Of a stretch of 64,000 bases of DNA, positions 40,061 through 49,404 are shown piece by piece. The stretch is from Rothia sp. (in: high G+C Gram-positive bacteria) (lineage in GTDB: Bacteria > Actinomycetota > Actinomycetes > Actinomycetales > Micrococcaceae). The notes under the pieces were generated by a model. The model saw only the letters and a program-made list of their open reading frames with translations, was not told the origin of the DNA and did not search any database. Location: assembly GCA_030529845.1 (NCBI GenBank), contig JAUMWB010000001.1:434001-498000 (forward strand). Reading direction: 5' to 3'. The position numbers were made by a program, and so were the translations under genes. Each line of letters opens with the position of its first letter. Position 1 is the stretch's first letter.

Positions 40061-40486
40061 TTAGTGGCCTTCGGGTGAGGTGCCGGTGTAGCCCTGACTT
40101 TCGGTTCGGGGTGCTGCCTGGTGTGAACTAGCTGGCGCACCGCTGTCCCCCTTTACAGCCTTTCGGATGCCGTGGGAGAAGGCTGCAACCTTAATCAGGG
40201 GCTGACCTACTGTGGAAGTAACCAGAGAAGAGAGGGCAGATACGTTAGCTGAAGCGTCCGAAACGTTGCTGGTGATGCTATCGACTTTTTCAATCTGGGC
40301 GTTAGTGCTAGCCACAGTCTTGGTGACTTCACCAATCAGCGGGGTGGTCTCATTGTTGAGGGACCGAATGGTTGCGGTGAGCTCATCGAAGACCTTGCCG
40401 AGTTTGATGATGGGTAGGGCTAGCAGGGCTACCAGGATGGCGAATACGCCTGCGGCGATGAGGCCTGCGATATCTGCTCCGCTCAT
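40061..40486 (-). CDS. DUF948 domain membrane protein
   Basis: A 141-residue protein with an N-terminal membrane helix (IAGLIAAGVFAILVALLALPIIKLG) followed by a Ser/Thr/Asn-rich helical stretch (TATIRSLNNETTPLIGEVTKTVASTNAQIEKV) characteristic of DUF948, a family seen in general-stress and envelope proteins of Gram-positives. The C-terminal ~30 residues are polar and low in complexity. It is coupled with the 156-residue gene downstream. Function is not known. Confidence 0.85.
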   Translation of the reverse strand: MSGADIAGLIAAGVFAILVALLALPIIKLGKVFDELTATIRSLNNETTPLIGEVTKTVASTNAQIEKVDSITSNVSDASANVSALSSLVTSTVGQPLIKVAAFSHGIRKAVKGDSGAPASSHQAAPRTESQGYTGTSPEGH

Positions 40487-40568
40487 GGCTTTCCTGCTTT
40501 CTGCCGAGTCACCCGGCTGTTAAAGGACACGATTTGATAACAATCTTACTTTACACGGCATTAAGGAG

Positions 40569-40613
40569 CCAGCCCGCTCCCCTGCTCCGTGTGGGTGCAG
40601 GTGGGCGGGCTGG
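40569..40613 (-). terminator. Hairpin downstream of rpsD
   Basis: CCAGCCCGC (40569-40577) pairs with GCGGGCTGG (40605-40613) 16 bases after the rpsD stop. The loop contains a further GCAGG/CCTGC pairing. There is no U run on the minus strand, so it may be a U-less terminator or an RNA-stabilising hairpin. Confidence 0.55.
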
Positions 40614-40628
40614 TTAAGCTTGGCGTGA

Positions 40629-41261
40629 TTAGGCCAGGCGTGAGTAGTATTCAACCACGAGCTGCTCTTCGCAGGTCACGGGAATTTCTTCACGCTTGGG
40701 TGCGCGCTCGAGCTTTGCGTGGAGCTTCTCGATCTCTACGTTCAGGTAGGCAGGGGTGTCGGGCAGGACGTCCTGGTGTGCGCCGGTGGCTGCAACCTGG
40801 AAGGGTGCCATCTTCTCTGACTTGGGGTGAACGTGGATGAGCTGGCCGGGCTTGACGCGGAAGGAGGGGCGGTCAACGCGGATGCCGTCTACCATGATGT
40901 GGCGGTGAACGACGAGCTGACGTGCCTGTGCGATGGTGCGAGCGAAACCTGAGCGCAGGACGAGGGCGTCCAGGCGGGTTTCGAGGATCTCGACCAGGTT
41001 CTTACCGGTCTGACCTTCGATGCGCTTTGCTTCGAGGTAGGCGCGGCGCATCTGAGCTTCACGGATGTTGTACTGTGCGCGCAGACGCTGCTTCTCGCGC
41101 AGCTGTACGGCGTAGTTTGAGTCAGCCTTCTTGCGGCTGCGGCCGTGCTGGCCGGGGCCGTAAGGACGACGCTCGAGGTACTTTTCTGCCTTGGGGGTCA
41201 GCGCGATGCCGAGGGCACGTGACTGACGCACGGTACGGCGGGTACGGTTGTGGTTTGCCAC
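40629..41261 (-). CDS. rpsD: 30S ribosomal protein S4
   Basis: A 210-residue 16S rRNA-binding protein that nucleates 30S assembly. The sequence NHNRTRRTVRQSRALGIALTP at the start, RPYGPGQHG, and the S4 RNA-binding domain LDALVLRSGFARTIAQARQLVVHRHIMVDG are diagnostic. It has no N-terminal zinc-binding cysteines. The GTG start is preceded by AAGGA 9 bases upstream. Unusually for a short monocistronic gene, its best promoter lies about 250 bases upstream. It is not in an S13-S11-S4-rpoA operon here. Confidence 0.97.
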   Translation of the reverse strand: MANHNRTRRTVRQSRALGIALTPKAEKYLERRPYGPGQHGRSRKKADSNYAVQLREKQRLRAQYNIREAQMRRAYLEAKRIEGQTGKNLVEILETRLDALVLRSGFARTIAQARQLVVHRHIMVDGIRVDRPSFRVKPGQLIHVHPKSEKMAPFQVAATGAHQDVLPDTPAYLNVEIEKLHAKLERAPKREEIPVTCEEQLVVEYYSRLA

Positions 41262-41586
41262 AGTTCGTATTCCTTTTCTTTAGCGGGTGGCACGGCTCGT
41301 AACGCATATACGGTGGTGTGCTGAGCGGTTCCCACGGGTGTGGGTGTGCCATTGTTCTGGTGGTCTGGCCTCCGGTGGGCCGCCCACGGTTTGGGCGGTG
41401 GAGAGTAGAGAGCAGCCGCACTCTCGGTACTACGAGCCACTCGGTGATCAGTTTCTGCCCCGCTTCCAGGGCGGACGCTGCGTTTTGGGTGGTCTGCCAG
41501 CCAAGCTTTAAGCATACAGGTCTGCCCGCCGCTTGTCAGCGATGGGCAGACCTAATTTATGTGCATTTATACACTTTTTAGAAAGC
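41262..41586 (-). promoter_or_regulatory. rpsD promoter and ~245-base structured leader
   Basis: This 325-base stretch has no gene. On the minus strand CTGACA (41539-41534) and TATGCT (41516-41511) are spaced by exactly 17 bases, a strong sigma-A-type promoter, so transcription should begin near 41504. The leader then runs ~245 bases to the GTG and contains hairpins, for example CCGCCCA/TGGGCGG at 41380-41398. A perfect hairpin AGGTCTGCCC/GGGCAGACCT (41518-41553) overlaps the promoter; it may also end transcription of the exported-protein gene upstream. Confidence 0.6.
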
Positions 41587-42096
41587 TTAGAAGCCGCGGC
41601 CTCGGTTATCATAGCTAGCGGTGTTATCTGCTTCGTTGCGATCTACGGTACCCTGGGGCAGGGTATCCAGGGCAACGGTAATCTTATCGCGGGTGGAGTA
41701 GTCAAACCAGTGAGCCTTGGACCAGTCCAGGGGTACCTGCTGACCGGGGGCAAAGTCGCGAGTAAGGACAACCTTGAAAGTATCATCATTGATGCGGTTA
41801 ATCTTGACGTGACCTGAGTACCAGGTGGTCAGGGTTGCTACACCGGTACGCTTCTCGCCCTGAAGGCGCTCAAACTTAACCTCAAAGGTGGTACCTGCAG
41901 GAAGAACGCCCTGAGCCGATGCGTTGTTACCGATAACGACGCGACCAACGGTCATGGCGCCAGGTACGGGAGTCTGTGACTCAGCAGATACACGCGCATC
42001 TGCGACATTTACAGTGTCTGCGTTTGCAGGAGTGGCTGCGATACCGGTGAAAAGAGCTGCACCAGCAACTACAGCGGCGGTTAGCTTCTTAGACAT
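41587..42096 (-). CDS. Exported protein of unknown function (169 aa)
   Basis: A Sec-type signal peptide is clear: basic MSKK, hydrophobic LTAAVVAGAALFTGIAA and an ANA-D cleavage site near residue 27. The mature ~142 residues have no cysteines and are beta-rich (GRVVIGNNASAQGVLPAGTTFEVKF, GVATLTTWYSGHVKI), suggesting an Ig-like beta-sandwich. There is no LPXTG motif, so it is probably secreted. A TGAGGGGA ribosome site precedes the ATG. It lies downstream of the Tat-exported gene on the same strand, in a two-gene island between rpsD and rarA. I do not recognise the family. Confidence 0.8.
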   Translation of the reverse strand: MSKKLTAAVVAGAALFTGIAATPANADTVNVADARVSAESQTPVPGAMTVGRVVIGNNASAQGVLPAGTTFEVKFERLQGEKRTGVATLTTWYSGHVKINRINDDTFKVVLTRDFAPGQQVPLDWSKAHWFDYSTRDKITVALDTLPQGTVDRNEADNTASYDNRGRGF

Positions 42097-42392
42097 GAAA
42101 ATCCCCTCATTTTCTATAGATTATTTGCGAGCATACGGAGTGAGCCCTTGCAAAACTAGCCTTATGGCTTCTTGCTTTGGGCGCTTTTAAATCTAACAAA
42201 GCCACCAGTTGACTCTCTATCTCTTTTGGTGGCTAGTTATGGGGGCACTTAAACTTTTTAGGGGACAACCCCAGAAGGTTCAACGCAAGTTTTAAAAGGC
42301 AAGAAGCTCCTTGCCGTGAAATTACTTTCAAGACAAGGAGCCTCGCATGTGGGTGTTAGCCCCTAGAACAGAGTTCTAAAGTTACCTGGGGT
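42097..42392 (-). other. Intergenic region between the two exported-protein genes
   Basis: This AT-richer 296-base stretch has no credible ORF. AGCCACCA (42200-42207) and TGGTGGCT (42227-42234) form an 8-bp inverted repeat. A second, longer hairpin at 42306-42341 follows the Tat-exported gene. The promoter of the 169-residue protein should lie here, but no convincing -35/-10 pair was found. Confidence 0.5.
42306..42341 (-). terminator. Hairpin after the Tat-exported protein gene
   Basis: GCTCCTTG (42306-42313) pairs with CAAGGAGC (42334-42341), and inner TGAAA/TTTCA extends the stem around a TTAC loop. On the minus strand it is followed after ~10 bases by CCTTTTAAAAC. It lies ~50 bases beyond the stop. 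Confidence 0.6.
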
Positions 42393-43514
42393 TTAGTAGA
42401 CACCGTCGCGGTATTCAAGTTCACCGTAAATACCAGTGGGCCATACTGCGTCTGAAAGCCAGGCCTCCATGTTGGCCCAGGTGCCACGGGTACTCCATTT
42501 GACGCTGTTAGCAAGACCTGCACCACCAGCTTCACCAGCGTAACCTGAGTGGTAGTTACCGATTTCATCAGACCATACCCAGTCACCGGCAGTGAGGGGG
42601 GTACCTACGCCGCCACCGTTGTTGGGGCTCCAACCCAGGAAGGTGATGTTGAGGCCACGCTGGGATTCTTCGGGGGTGGCATACCAGAGCTCGGTGCGAG
42701 CAGTGTAAGCTGCCAGAATGCACTGTGCAGTGTATTTAGGGTCACCAATTGCGGTAACGACCTGGTCAAGGCTGGGCGCAGCCCAGCCGCGGGTACGGAA
42801 GCCGTAACCAGAGTAAACGCGACCTCGGCTACCTGCCGCACCACTCAGAATTTCCATGTTGATAAGATCCTGGGGGTTACCGCTAGCCAGCTGGTCTTGG
42901 TAGTAGGTAGTGTCGGGGTTGATGATGGCGTCTACTGACCAGTAGGAACCGCGGCAGGTCATCTCGCCGTTACCGTGTGAGAGGGAATTGCGTAGAGAGG
43001 TGCGGGTTGCATCATCGTAGAACTTAACGAATGATGAGCGGTAGCTACCAGAACGAATGGCCTCACAAGTGCTTACAGAATACGCGTTATTAGCTTCGGT
43101 GCCACCAGCAGGCGAGTAGGGTGCGGGAATCTGGCGATTCTGGATGGTTTTACCTGAGATGCTATCGCTATTTACAGCAGCAGAGGTGTCAACGTTGCGC
43201 AGGCCGAACTCGAACTGCAAGGGGTACTGGGCAAGATCAGAAGCCTGGCCTGAGTAAATTGTACGCAGAGCACCTGTACCTGCCGCGCCATTCTGGCTGG
43301 ATGATCCGATGAAGTAGAACTTGAAGTTCTGCACAGAGTTGGGCAGGCTCAGAGCGTAGGCTTTAAATGCCTGGTCAACGCGAGCTTTGATATCTGCTGC
43401 AGGGGGGCAGGTGGGTGAAGCAGCGTAAGCAGGGATTGCGGTGGTTGCAACGACTGCAGGAGCAGCCCAAGCTGCACCCTTAGCCAGATTACGGCGAGAA
43501 ACATTGTGAGTCAT
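42393..43514 (-). CDS. Tat-exported protein of unknown function (373 aa)
   Basis: The N-terminus is a twin-arginine signal: VSRRNLAKG, then a hydrophobic AAWAAPAVVATTAI and an AYA-A cleavage site near residue 32. The mature protein has four Cys (PTCPP, STCEA, MTCRG, AQCIL), suggesting two disulfides, and is rich in Gly, Ser, Tyr and Trp in its C-terminal third (GNYHSGYAGEAGGAG, WSTRGTWANMEAWLSDAVWP). No sortase motif or catalytic signature is seen. The ATG at 43514 is preceded by GAGGAAA, which rules out the ATG five codons earlier because it overlaps this site. The upstream region carries a consensus -10 and an SOS-box-like palindrome. Family not recognised. Confidence 0.8.
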   Translation of the reverse strand: MTHNVSRRNLAKGAAWAAPAVVATTAIPAYAASPTCPPAADIKARVDQAFKAYALSLPNSVQNFKFYFIGSSSQNGAAGTGALRTIYSGQASDLAQYPLQFEFGLRNVDTSAAVNSDSISGKTIQNRQIPAPYSPAGGTEANNAYSVSTCEAIRSGSYRSSFVKFYDDATRTSLRNSLSHGNGEMTCRGSYWSVDAIINPDTTYYQDQLASGNPQDLINMEILSGAAGSRGRVYSGYGFRTRGWAAPSLDQVVTAIGDPKYTAQCILAAYTARTELWYATPEESQRGLNITFLGWSPNNGGGVGTPLTAGDWVWSDEIGNYHSGYAGEAGGAGLANSVKWSTRGTWANMEAWLSDAVWPTGIYGELEYRDGVY

Positions 43515-43889
43515 GTATGTTTTCCTCATATAAGGGGGTGAAAAAGACGTGTTACCACTGCAGCAGCCTAGTGCGAACCGCCGTTCGCAATGGAAACTAA
43601 ATCAATTATAGGAAAGAAAAATAGAAGATACAGCCCTTGACGTAGCCGAGATATGAAATTGCGTGATAAGAAACCACTTTTATATGTCTATTTTTACCAG
43701 ATAGGTAAATGCATTCACAGCTATTGTTGCTATATAAGCTTGTCAGAGCGGAACTAGCCCCCAGTTTTTGCAACCCTTTACAACTCTTGGGATTGATAAC
43801 CTTCTCCCGCAAATCCCACATTATGTGTGGCAATTCACTATGATATACGGTAAGTTCAAGTAATTTTCCACCACTTGACCCACTCATGT
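43515..43889. other. AT-rich gene-free region upstream of the Tat-exported gene
   Basis: About 375 bases, visibly richer in A and T than the flanking genes. It contains the promoter/operator of the exported protein near its left end. The rest up to the rarA stop shows no feature I can name. A 96-codon minus-strand reading frame at 43606-43896 has no recognisable domain, no ribosome site and overlaps rarA; I do not call it a gene. Confidence 0.5.
43572..43610 (-). promoter_or_regulatory. -10 box and SOS-box-like palindrome before the Tat-exported gene
   Basis: On the minus strand a perfect TATAAT (43610-43605) is followed 15 bases later by the 18-base palindrome TGCGAACGGCGGTTCGCA (43589-43572). 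The palindrome contains CGAAC-N4-GTTCG, the arm sequence of LexA boxes in Gram-positives. Its position would place it at about +10 to +27, suitable for an operator. The -35 is weak. LexA binding is a hypothesis. Confidence 0.5.
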
Positions 43890-45296
43890 CTACCAATAAC
43901 CATCAGGCTTTCTCAATAATTCCACCCTTTTCAGCCTTTCTCCCAGCTCCTTTTCCGCCCCAAAGACCGTTGGCCTGTAATAGGCCTTCCCGACGAGGGT
44001 GTCAGGGGCATACTGCTGGCGGGCCACCCCGTTCTTTTCATCGTGGGGGTAGATATAGCCCTTCCCGTGCCCCAGGGCAGCAGCTCCCGGGTAATGCCCA
44101 TCGCGCAGGTGCAGGGGAACTGGCCCTGCCAAGCCGGCGCGGACGTCCGCCAAGGCTCCGTCGATTGCCCGATAGACAGCATTGGATTTAGGGGCAGATG
44201 CCAGGTGAATGGTTGCCTGGGCCAAATTCAGTCGAGCCTCGGGCAGCCCCACTAGCTGTACTGCCTGGGCAGCGTTCACCGCTGCGGTCAGGGCTGTAGG
44301 GTCGGCCATCCCGATATCCTCACTGGCATGGACGATGAGTCGCCGGGCAATGAAGCGGGGGTCCTCCCCCGCCTCGATCATGCGAGCTAGATAGTGTAGG
44401 GCAGCATCCACGTCTGAGCCGCGGATCGACTTAATAAAGGCACTGGTAACATCGTAGTGCTGGTCCCCCTGCTTGTCGTAGCGCACAACCGACCTGTTAA
44501 CAGCTAAAGCCGCGTGCTCAGCCGTTACAGCCAGAGGCTGATTGACTGAATACTCAACCCCGGCGTCCTCAGCCTCACCAAAAGCCACAGCAGCAGCAGC
44601 TTCCAAAGAGGTCAAAGCCTTGCGGGCATCCCCATTGGCCATTTTGACCAGGTGCGCAGCAGCATCGTCTTCCAGAGAAATCACACCGGCAAAACCCCGG
44701 GCGTCAGCAACCGCCCGTTGAAGCAGTTCAGCAATATCTGTATCGGTGAGCCCCTGCAGAGTCAACAGAATAGAACGCGACAGCAGGGGTGAAATCACTG
44801 AAAACGAGGGGTTCTCGGTGGTTGCCGCCACCAGCACCACCCAGCGGTTCTCGACACCCGGCAAGAGAGCGTCCTGCTGGGCTTTAGTGAAACGGTGAAT
44901 CTCATCAAGAAAAAGTACGGTAGTAAGTCCGCGAAAATCACGGTCCTCAAGGGCCTGGTCCATGACGGCGCGGACGTCCTTCACCCCGGCAGTAATGGCA
45001 GAGAGCTCAACGAACTTGCGCCCGGCTCCCCCGGCAATCACGTTGGCTAGCGTGGTCTTGCCTGTACCAGGTGGCCCCCACAAAATCACCGAACTGGGCC
45101 CCGCAGGCCCGCCACCCTCACCCGCCAGAACCCGCAGGGGTGAGCCCGGGCCCAGAAGGTGCTTCTGCCCTACCACCTCATCGAGAGTGCGGGGCCGCAT
45201 ACGCACGGCCAGCGGAGCCCGCTCCCGTCGACGTGTCACCTGCTCGCTATCGGTATCTGGCTGAGAATCGTCAAAAAAGAAGAGGGAGGGTTCCAC
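43890..45296 (-). CDS. rarA: Replication-associated recombination ATPase RarA (MgsA)
   Basis: About 468 residues. A clamp-loader-like AAA+ ATPase acting at stalled forks. [21 protein letters not shown] opens the module; the Walker A is [14 protein letters not shown] (residues ~72-85), the Walker B FLDEIHRF, and a C-terminal MgsA domain has [18 protein letters not shown] and [17 protein letters not shown] segments. I chose the GTG at 45296 because the TTG two codons earlier would have its AAGG only 4 bases away. dtd lies just upstream on the same strand. Confidence 0.94.
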   Translation of the reverse strand: MEPSLFFFDDSQPDTDSEQVTRRRERAPLAVRMRPRTLDEVVGQKHLLGPGSPLRVLAGEGGGPAGPSSVILWGPPGTGKTTLANVIAGGAGRKFVELSAITAGVKDVRAVMDQALEDRDFRGLTTVLFLDEIHRFTKAQQDALLPGVENRWVVLVAATTENPSFSVISPLLSRSILLTLQGLTDTDIAELLQRAVADARGFAGVISLEDDAAAHLVKMANGDARKALTSLEAAAAVAFGEAEDAGVEYSVNQPLAVTAEHAALAVNRSVVRYDKQGDQHYDVTSAFIKSIRGSDVDAALHYLARMIEAGEDPRFIARRLIVHASEDIGMADPTALTAAVNAAQAVQLVGLPEARLNLAQATIHLASAPKSNAVYRAIDGALADVRAGLAGPVPLHLRDGHYPGAAALGHGKGYIYPHDEKNGVARQQYAPDTLVGKAYYRPTVFGAEKELGERLKRVELLRKPDGYW

Positions 45297-45308
45297 GGTC
45301 AACTTACC

Positions 45309-45743
45309 TTAGAGGGAATCGGTATCGAGCATCAGGGTCACAGGGCCGTCGTTCGTTAGGCTAACCTGCATATTGGCCCCAAAGAGGCCGGTTTCAACCG
45401 TCAGCCCCAGTTCACGCAGGGCCTGCACATAGGCCTCAAAGAGGGGTTCGCTCACCGGGCCGGGAGCAGCTGCCGACCAGGACGGACGCCGCCCCTTCTT
45501 CGCGTCCCCGTAGAGGGTAAACTGGCTGACCGCCAGCACCGGGGCACCCTCATCGAGCACAGACCGCTCCCCTTCTAACAGGCGCAGGTTAGCGGTTTTA
45601 TCTGCCAGCTTAGCTACCTGAGTGGGGCCGTCCTCGTGGGTTATACCCACCAGAACCAGCAGGCCGGGCCTGTCAATAGCTCCTACCTGCTCACCGGCAA
45701 CGGTAACAGAAGCTGAGGTTACCCGTTGAAGAACTGCGCGCAT
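45309..45743 (-). CDS. dtd: D-aminoacyl-tRNA deacylase
   Basis: A 144-residue homodimeric enzyme that hydrolyses D-amino acids (and Gly on tRNA-Ala) from tRNA. The opening [15 protein letters not shown], the catalytic [17 protein letters not shown] (residues ~77-93) and the cross-subunit [11 protein letters not shown]ly-cisPro motif are all intact. It precedes rarA with a 6-base gap. Confidence 0.96.
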   Translation of the reverse strand: MRAVLQRVTSASVTVAGEQVGAIDRPGLLVLVGITHEDGPTQVAKLADKTANLRLLEGERSVLDEGAPVLAVSQFTLYGDAKKGRRPSWSAAAPGPVSEPLFEAYVQALRELGLTVETGLFGANMQVSLTNDGPVTLMLDTDSL

Positions 45744-45797
45744 AGGTGCTCCTTTGTCTGGAGGGTGGCTGACGGTTCTAGCCTATCAACTGCCCTA

Positions 45798-45850
45798 GAA
45801 AAGACCAGAAATACCCACCTAGTTCGTGGGTATTTCTGGTTTAAATGGTA
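45798..45850 (-). terminator. Terminator after aspS
   Basis: ACCAGAAATACCCAC (45804-45818) pairs perfectly with GTGGGTATTTCTGGT (45826-45840) around a 7-base loop; the minus strand continues CTTTTC. The flanking GGTACCTA and the TTCTG/CAGAA stem resemble the nusB terminator closely. Confidence 0.85.
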
Positions 45851-45868
45851 CCTACCGGGAAGGGGCGG

Positions 45869-47641
45869 TTACTTCTCGCCGTCCTTCTTGGGCTTGAAGT
45901 CCACACCGGCTTCCTTACGCTGCTGCGCGGTAATCGGCGCAGGGGCTGCGGTCAGCGGGTCATAGCCGCCACCGGTCTTGGGGAAGGCGATGACGTCGCG
46001 GATAGAGTCGGTGCCACCGATCAGCTGTAGCACGCGGTCCCAACCGAAGGCGATACCGCCCATGGGGGGTGCGCCGAAGCTGAAGGCCTCCAGCAGGAAG
46101 CCGAACTTCTCCTGGGCCTCTTCCTCAGTAATGCCCATGACCTTGAAAACACGTTCCTGCACGTCGCGCTGGTGGATACGGATTGAACCGCCACCGATTT
46201 CGTTACCGTTGCAAACGATGTCGTAGGCGTAGGCCAGGGCCTCACCGGGGTTCTCGTCGAAGGAGTCCAGGTACTCGGGCTTGGGTGAGGTGAAGGCATG
46301 GTGTACTGCGGTCCAGGCAGAGTGGCCCAGGGCAACGTCGCCGGACGCGGTCGCATCAGCAGCGGACTCGAACATGGGGGCGTCCACGACCCACACGAAG
46401 GACCAGTCGCCCTCCTTAATCAGGCCAGTGCGGTGGCCGATTTCCACGCGGGCTGCACCCAGCAGGGCACGGGAAGCCTTGGCTTCACCGGCGGCGAAGA
46501 AGATGCAGTCGCCAGGCTTGGCGCCGGTAGCAGCAGCAAGACCCTCGCGCTCAGCCTCGGTGATGTTCTTAGCAACGGGGCCGGTCAGCTCACCGTCCTC
46601 CTGAATCAGCACGTAGGCAAGACCCTTAGCACCGCGCTGCTTGGCCCATTCCTGCCAGGCATCCAGGGTACGGCGGGCCTGGGAGGCGCCACCGGGCATG
46701 ACAACAGCACCGACGTAGGGTGCCTTGAAGACGCGGAAGGTGGTGTCCTTGAAGTAGTCGGTCAGCTCGGTGAGCTCCAGGCCGAAGCGCAGGTCGGGCT
46801 TATCCGAGCCGTACTTCTCCATCGCGTCCTTATAGGTAATGCGCTCGATGGGGCGGGGAACCTTCACATCAACCAGGTTCCAGACAGCCTCAACGATACG
46901 CTCACCCAGGTCAATGATGTCTTCCTGGTCTACGAAAGAAGCTTCGATGTCCAGCTGGGTGAACTCGGGCTGACGGTCAGCGCGGAAGTCCTCGTCACGG
47001 TAGCAACGGGCAATCTGGTAGTACTTCTCAATACCGCCCACCTGCAACAGCTGCTTGAAGAGCTGGGGTGACTGGGGCAGGGCGTACCAGGAGCCGGGAG
47101 CCAGACGGGCGGGCACCAGGAAGTCGCGGGCACCTTCGGGGGTGGAGCGAGTCAGGGTAGGGGTCTCAACCTCGGTGAAGTTCTGGCCGTGCAGAACCTC
47201 GCGGGCGGCCCGGTTGGCCTCTGAGCGCAGACGCATCAGGCGGGCAGGCTCCGGGCGACGCAGGTCGAGGTAACGGTACTTGAGGCGGGCTTCTTCGCCC
47301 ACTTCTACGTGCTCATCGATCTGGAAAGGCAGGGGGGCTGAGGTGTTGAGCACCTCAGTCTGCTTGACCATGACCTCGATGTCACCGGTGGTGAGGTTGG
47401 GGTTTTCGTTGCCCTCGGGGCGGCGGGTTACTTCGCCCACGACCTTGAGGACGTACTCGTTGCGCAGGTGCTCGAAGTCGGCTTCGTTGTGGAAGACCAC
47501 CTGGGTGACGCCTTCGCGGTCACGCAGGTCAACGAAGGCCACGCCACCGTGGTCGCGACGGCGGGCTACCCAGCCAGAGAGGGTAACGGTTTCTCCGATG
47601 TTCTCGGCGGTGAGTTCGCCGAGGGTGTGAGTGCGTAGCAC
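45869..47641 (-). CDS. aspS: Aspartyl-tRNA synthetase
   Basis: About 590 residues, the usual bacterial length. A class II synthetase. The N-terminal OB-fold anticodon domain opens with [23 protein letters not shown]; the catalytic domain has [24 protein letters not shown] and the motif 3 region [10 protein letters not shown]; a GAD insertion lies between. The GTG at 47641 with AAAGGAA 6 bases upstream was chosen over earlier in-frame codons. No gatCAB genes are in the window, so whether it also charges Asn-tRNA cannot be judged. Confidence 0.96.
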   Translation of the reverse strand: MLRTHTLGELTAENIGETVTLSGWVARRRDHGGVAFVDLRDREGVTQVVFHNEADFEHLRNEYVLKVVGEVTRRPEGNENPNLTTGDIEVMVKQTEVLNTSAPLPFQIDEHVEVGEEARLKYRYLDLRRPEPARLMRLRSEANRAAREVLHGQNFTEVETPTLTRSTPEGARDFLVPARLAPGSWYALPQSPQLFKQLLQVGGIEKYYQIARCYRDEDFRADRQPEFTQLDIEASFVDQEDIIDLGERIVEAVWNLVDVKVPRPIERITYKDAMEKYGSDKPDLRFGLELTELTDYFKDTTFRVFKAPYVGAVVMPGGASQARRTLDAWQEWAKQRGAKGLAYVLIQEDGELTGPVAKNITEAEREGLAAATGAKPGDCIFFAAGEAKASRALLGAARVEIGHRTGLIKEGDWSFVWVVDAPMFESAADATASGDVALGHSAWTAVHHAFTSPKPEYLDSFDENPGEALAYAYDIVCNGNEIGGGSIRIHQRDVQERVFKVMGITEEEAQEKFGFLLEAFSFGAPPMGGIAFGWDRVLQLIGGTDSIRDVIAFPKTGGGYDPLTAAPAPITAQQRKEAGVDFKPKKDGEK

Positions 47642-47749
47642 TGAGTTCCTTTCGATGGGGCACGGTACCGGGTGGCACTGTCTAAAGTTCATTTTGCTCC
47701 CGATTTTACCGTGTTGTGGTGCGCCTGGCACCGGTTGGATGGGTGTGAA

Positions 47750-49102
47750 TTAGGCGGTAGGGAGCACGCGTACGTGCAGGTCCTCCGTCGGCGGGGCCCA
47801 GCTGGCCGGATCTGCTGCTACCTGCTCGCCGGTGCGGATGTCTTTGACCTCGTGGATTAACTCGCCGTTCTCCCCCGCTGAGGTGAACCAGACGAAGGGG
47901 ATGCCGCGCTTCTCGGCGTATTTAATCTGCTTACCAAACTTAGCGGCGGTTGCTGAGACCTCGCAGGCAATACCACGGGCACGTAGGGCGTCGGCGACGT
48001 CCTGGGCACCTGACCACATCTCGTCATTGGTCAGGGCAATTAGGACGGCGGTGGGAACCTTGCGGGTAGCTTCGGCAAAACCCTGAGACAGGATGCGGGC
48101 AACCAGACGGGTTACACCGATCGAAAGGCCCACACCGGGGTAGGTCTTCTTGCCGTTGGAGGCCAGAGACTCGTAGCGGCCACCGGAGCAGATGGAACCC
48201 AGCTGCTCGTGGCCCACCAGCACGGTTTCATACACAGTGCCGGTGTAGTAGTCCAGACCGCGGGCAATAGACAGGTCAGCGACCACCTTGCCAGGAGCCC
48301 GTTTAGCGGCCTCACCGATGACCTCGGTTAGCTCAGCTAGACCTTCTTCGAGCAGGTCGTGGGTGACCCCCAGGGCGCGAACCTGGTCAGCAAAAGACGT
48401 ATCTTCAGCGCGGATACTGGCAAGCTTGAGGGCGGCAGCGGCCTGCTCGTCGCTAGCGCCGACCTCTTCTTTCAGAAGCTGGGCGACGGCGTCCGCGCCG
48501 ATCTTTTCAAGCTTATCGATGTTGCGCAGCACCCCGGCGGTGTCGGTCAAGCCAAGGCCCAGGTAGAAACCCTCAGAGAGCTTGCGGTTATTCACCCGCA
48601 ACTTGAAGTCGGGAATGGGGAGCTTGGAGAGCGCATCAACGATGACCAGAGCCAGCTCGACATCATAGCGGAAGGGCAGGGCACCATCGCCCACGACGTC
48701 CACGTCGGCCTGGGTAAACTCGCGGGCGCGGCCCTCCTGGGGGCGTTCACCGCGCCAGACCTTCTGAATCTGGTAACGCATGAAGGGGAAGGAAAGGTAA
48801 CCGGCGTTCTCTACCACGTAGCGGGCAAAGGGCACGGTTAGGTCAAAGTGCAGAGCCAGCTTTTCCTTCTTGCCGCCCCGGGCCTCGTCCGCATCATCCA
48901 GCAGACGGGAGACCGCGTAGACCTCTTTATCGATATCTCCCTTACGCAACAGCTGCTCGATGGTCTCTACAGACCGGGTTTCAATCGACGAGAAGCCGTG
49001 AAGCTCAAAGGTCTCTCGCAGGGTATCGAGAACAAAATTCTCTACCAGGCGTTCCTCGGGCAGGTGCTCCGGAAAACCAGAAAGCGATTGTTTGCGAGCC
49101 AT
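47750..49102 (-). CDS. hisS: Histidyl-tRNA synthetase
   Basis: About 450 residues. A class II synthetase with motif 2 PFMRYQIQKVWRGERPQEGRAREFTQADVDVVG split around residue 130, the His-specific RGLDYYTGTVYE motif and a C-terminal anticodon-binding domain (TAVLIALTNDEMWSGAQDVADALRARG). The ATG at 49102, preceded by GGGGAG, was chosen over an in-frame ATG 20 codons earlier. It is co-directional with aspS, 108 bases downstream. Confidence 0.96.
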   Translation of the reverse strand: MARKQSLSGFPEHLPEERLVENFVLDTLRETFELHGFSSIETRSVETIEQLLRKGDIDKEVYAVSRLLDDADEARGGKKEKLALHFDLTVPFARYVVENAGYLSFPFMRYQIQKVWRGERPQEGRAREFTQADVDVVGDGALPFRYDVELALVIVDALSKLPIPDFKLRVNNRKLSEGFYLGLGLTDTAGVLRNIDKLEKIGADAVAQLLKEEVGASDEQAAAALKLASIRAEDTSFADQVRALGVTHDLLEEGLAELTEVIGEAAKRAPGKVVADLSIARGLDYYTGTVYETVLVGHEQLGSICSGGRYESLASNGKKTYPGVGLSIGVTRLVARILSQGFAEATRKVPTAVLIALTNDEMWSGAQDVADALRARGIACEVSATAAKFGKQIKYAEKRGIPFVWFTSAGENGELIHEVKDIRTGEQVAADPASWAPPTEDLHVRVLPTA

Positions 49103-49404
49103 GTGCTCCCCTTTTATCGGTTGAAAACGGTCGAAGTCGGTGACGTGCCCCTTCAGAAACAAACGGTCTCTTTGCAGAGCACAGTCTTTTTAATACTAGA
49201 CCGTTGGCGCACCTGCCGGGTAATTGCCCCCGTGAAGCTCTTAAACACGCTATGCTGGTTACTGCGCCACCTGCGCCCGATAGATTATTGCCACCTCTTC
49301 GCGAAGCGGCAACCAGCCCTATCGATATGGCCCGGTCTGGTGCGCTTTTCATTACTTAAACGGGGGTTAGCTCCCCCACTACTGATGCGAAAAGAGTTAT
49401 AGCG

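Noticed and set aside
43606..43896. 96-codon minus-strand reading frame in the AT-rich gap
   Set aside because: It has no ribosome site, no recognisable domain, overlaps the rarA 3' end and contains the -10 box of the next gene. Stop-poor AT-rich DNA by chance is more likely.
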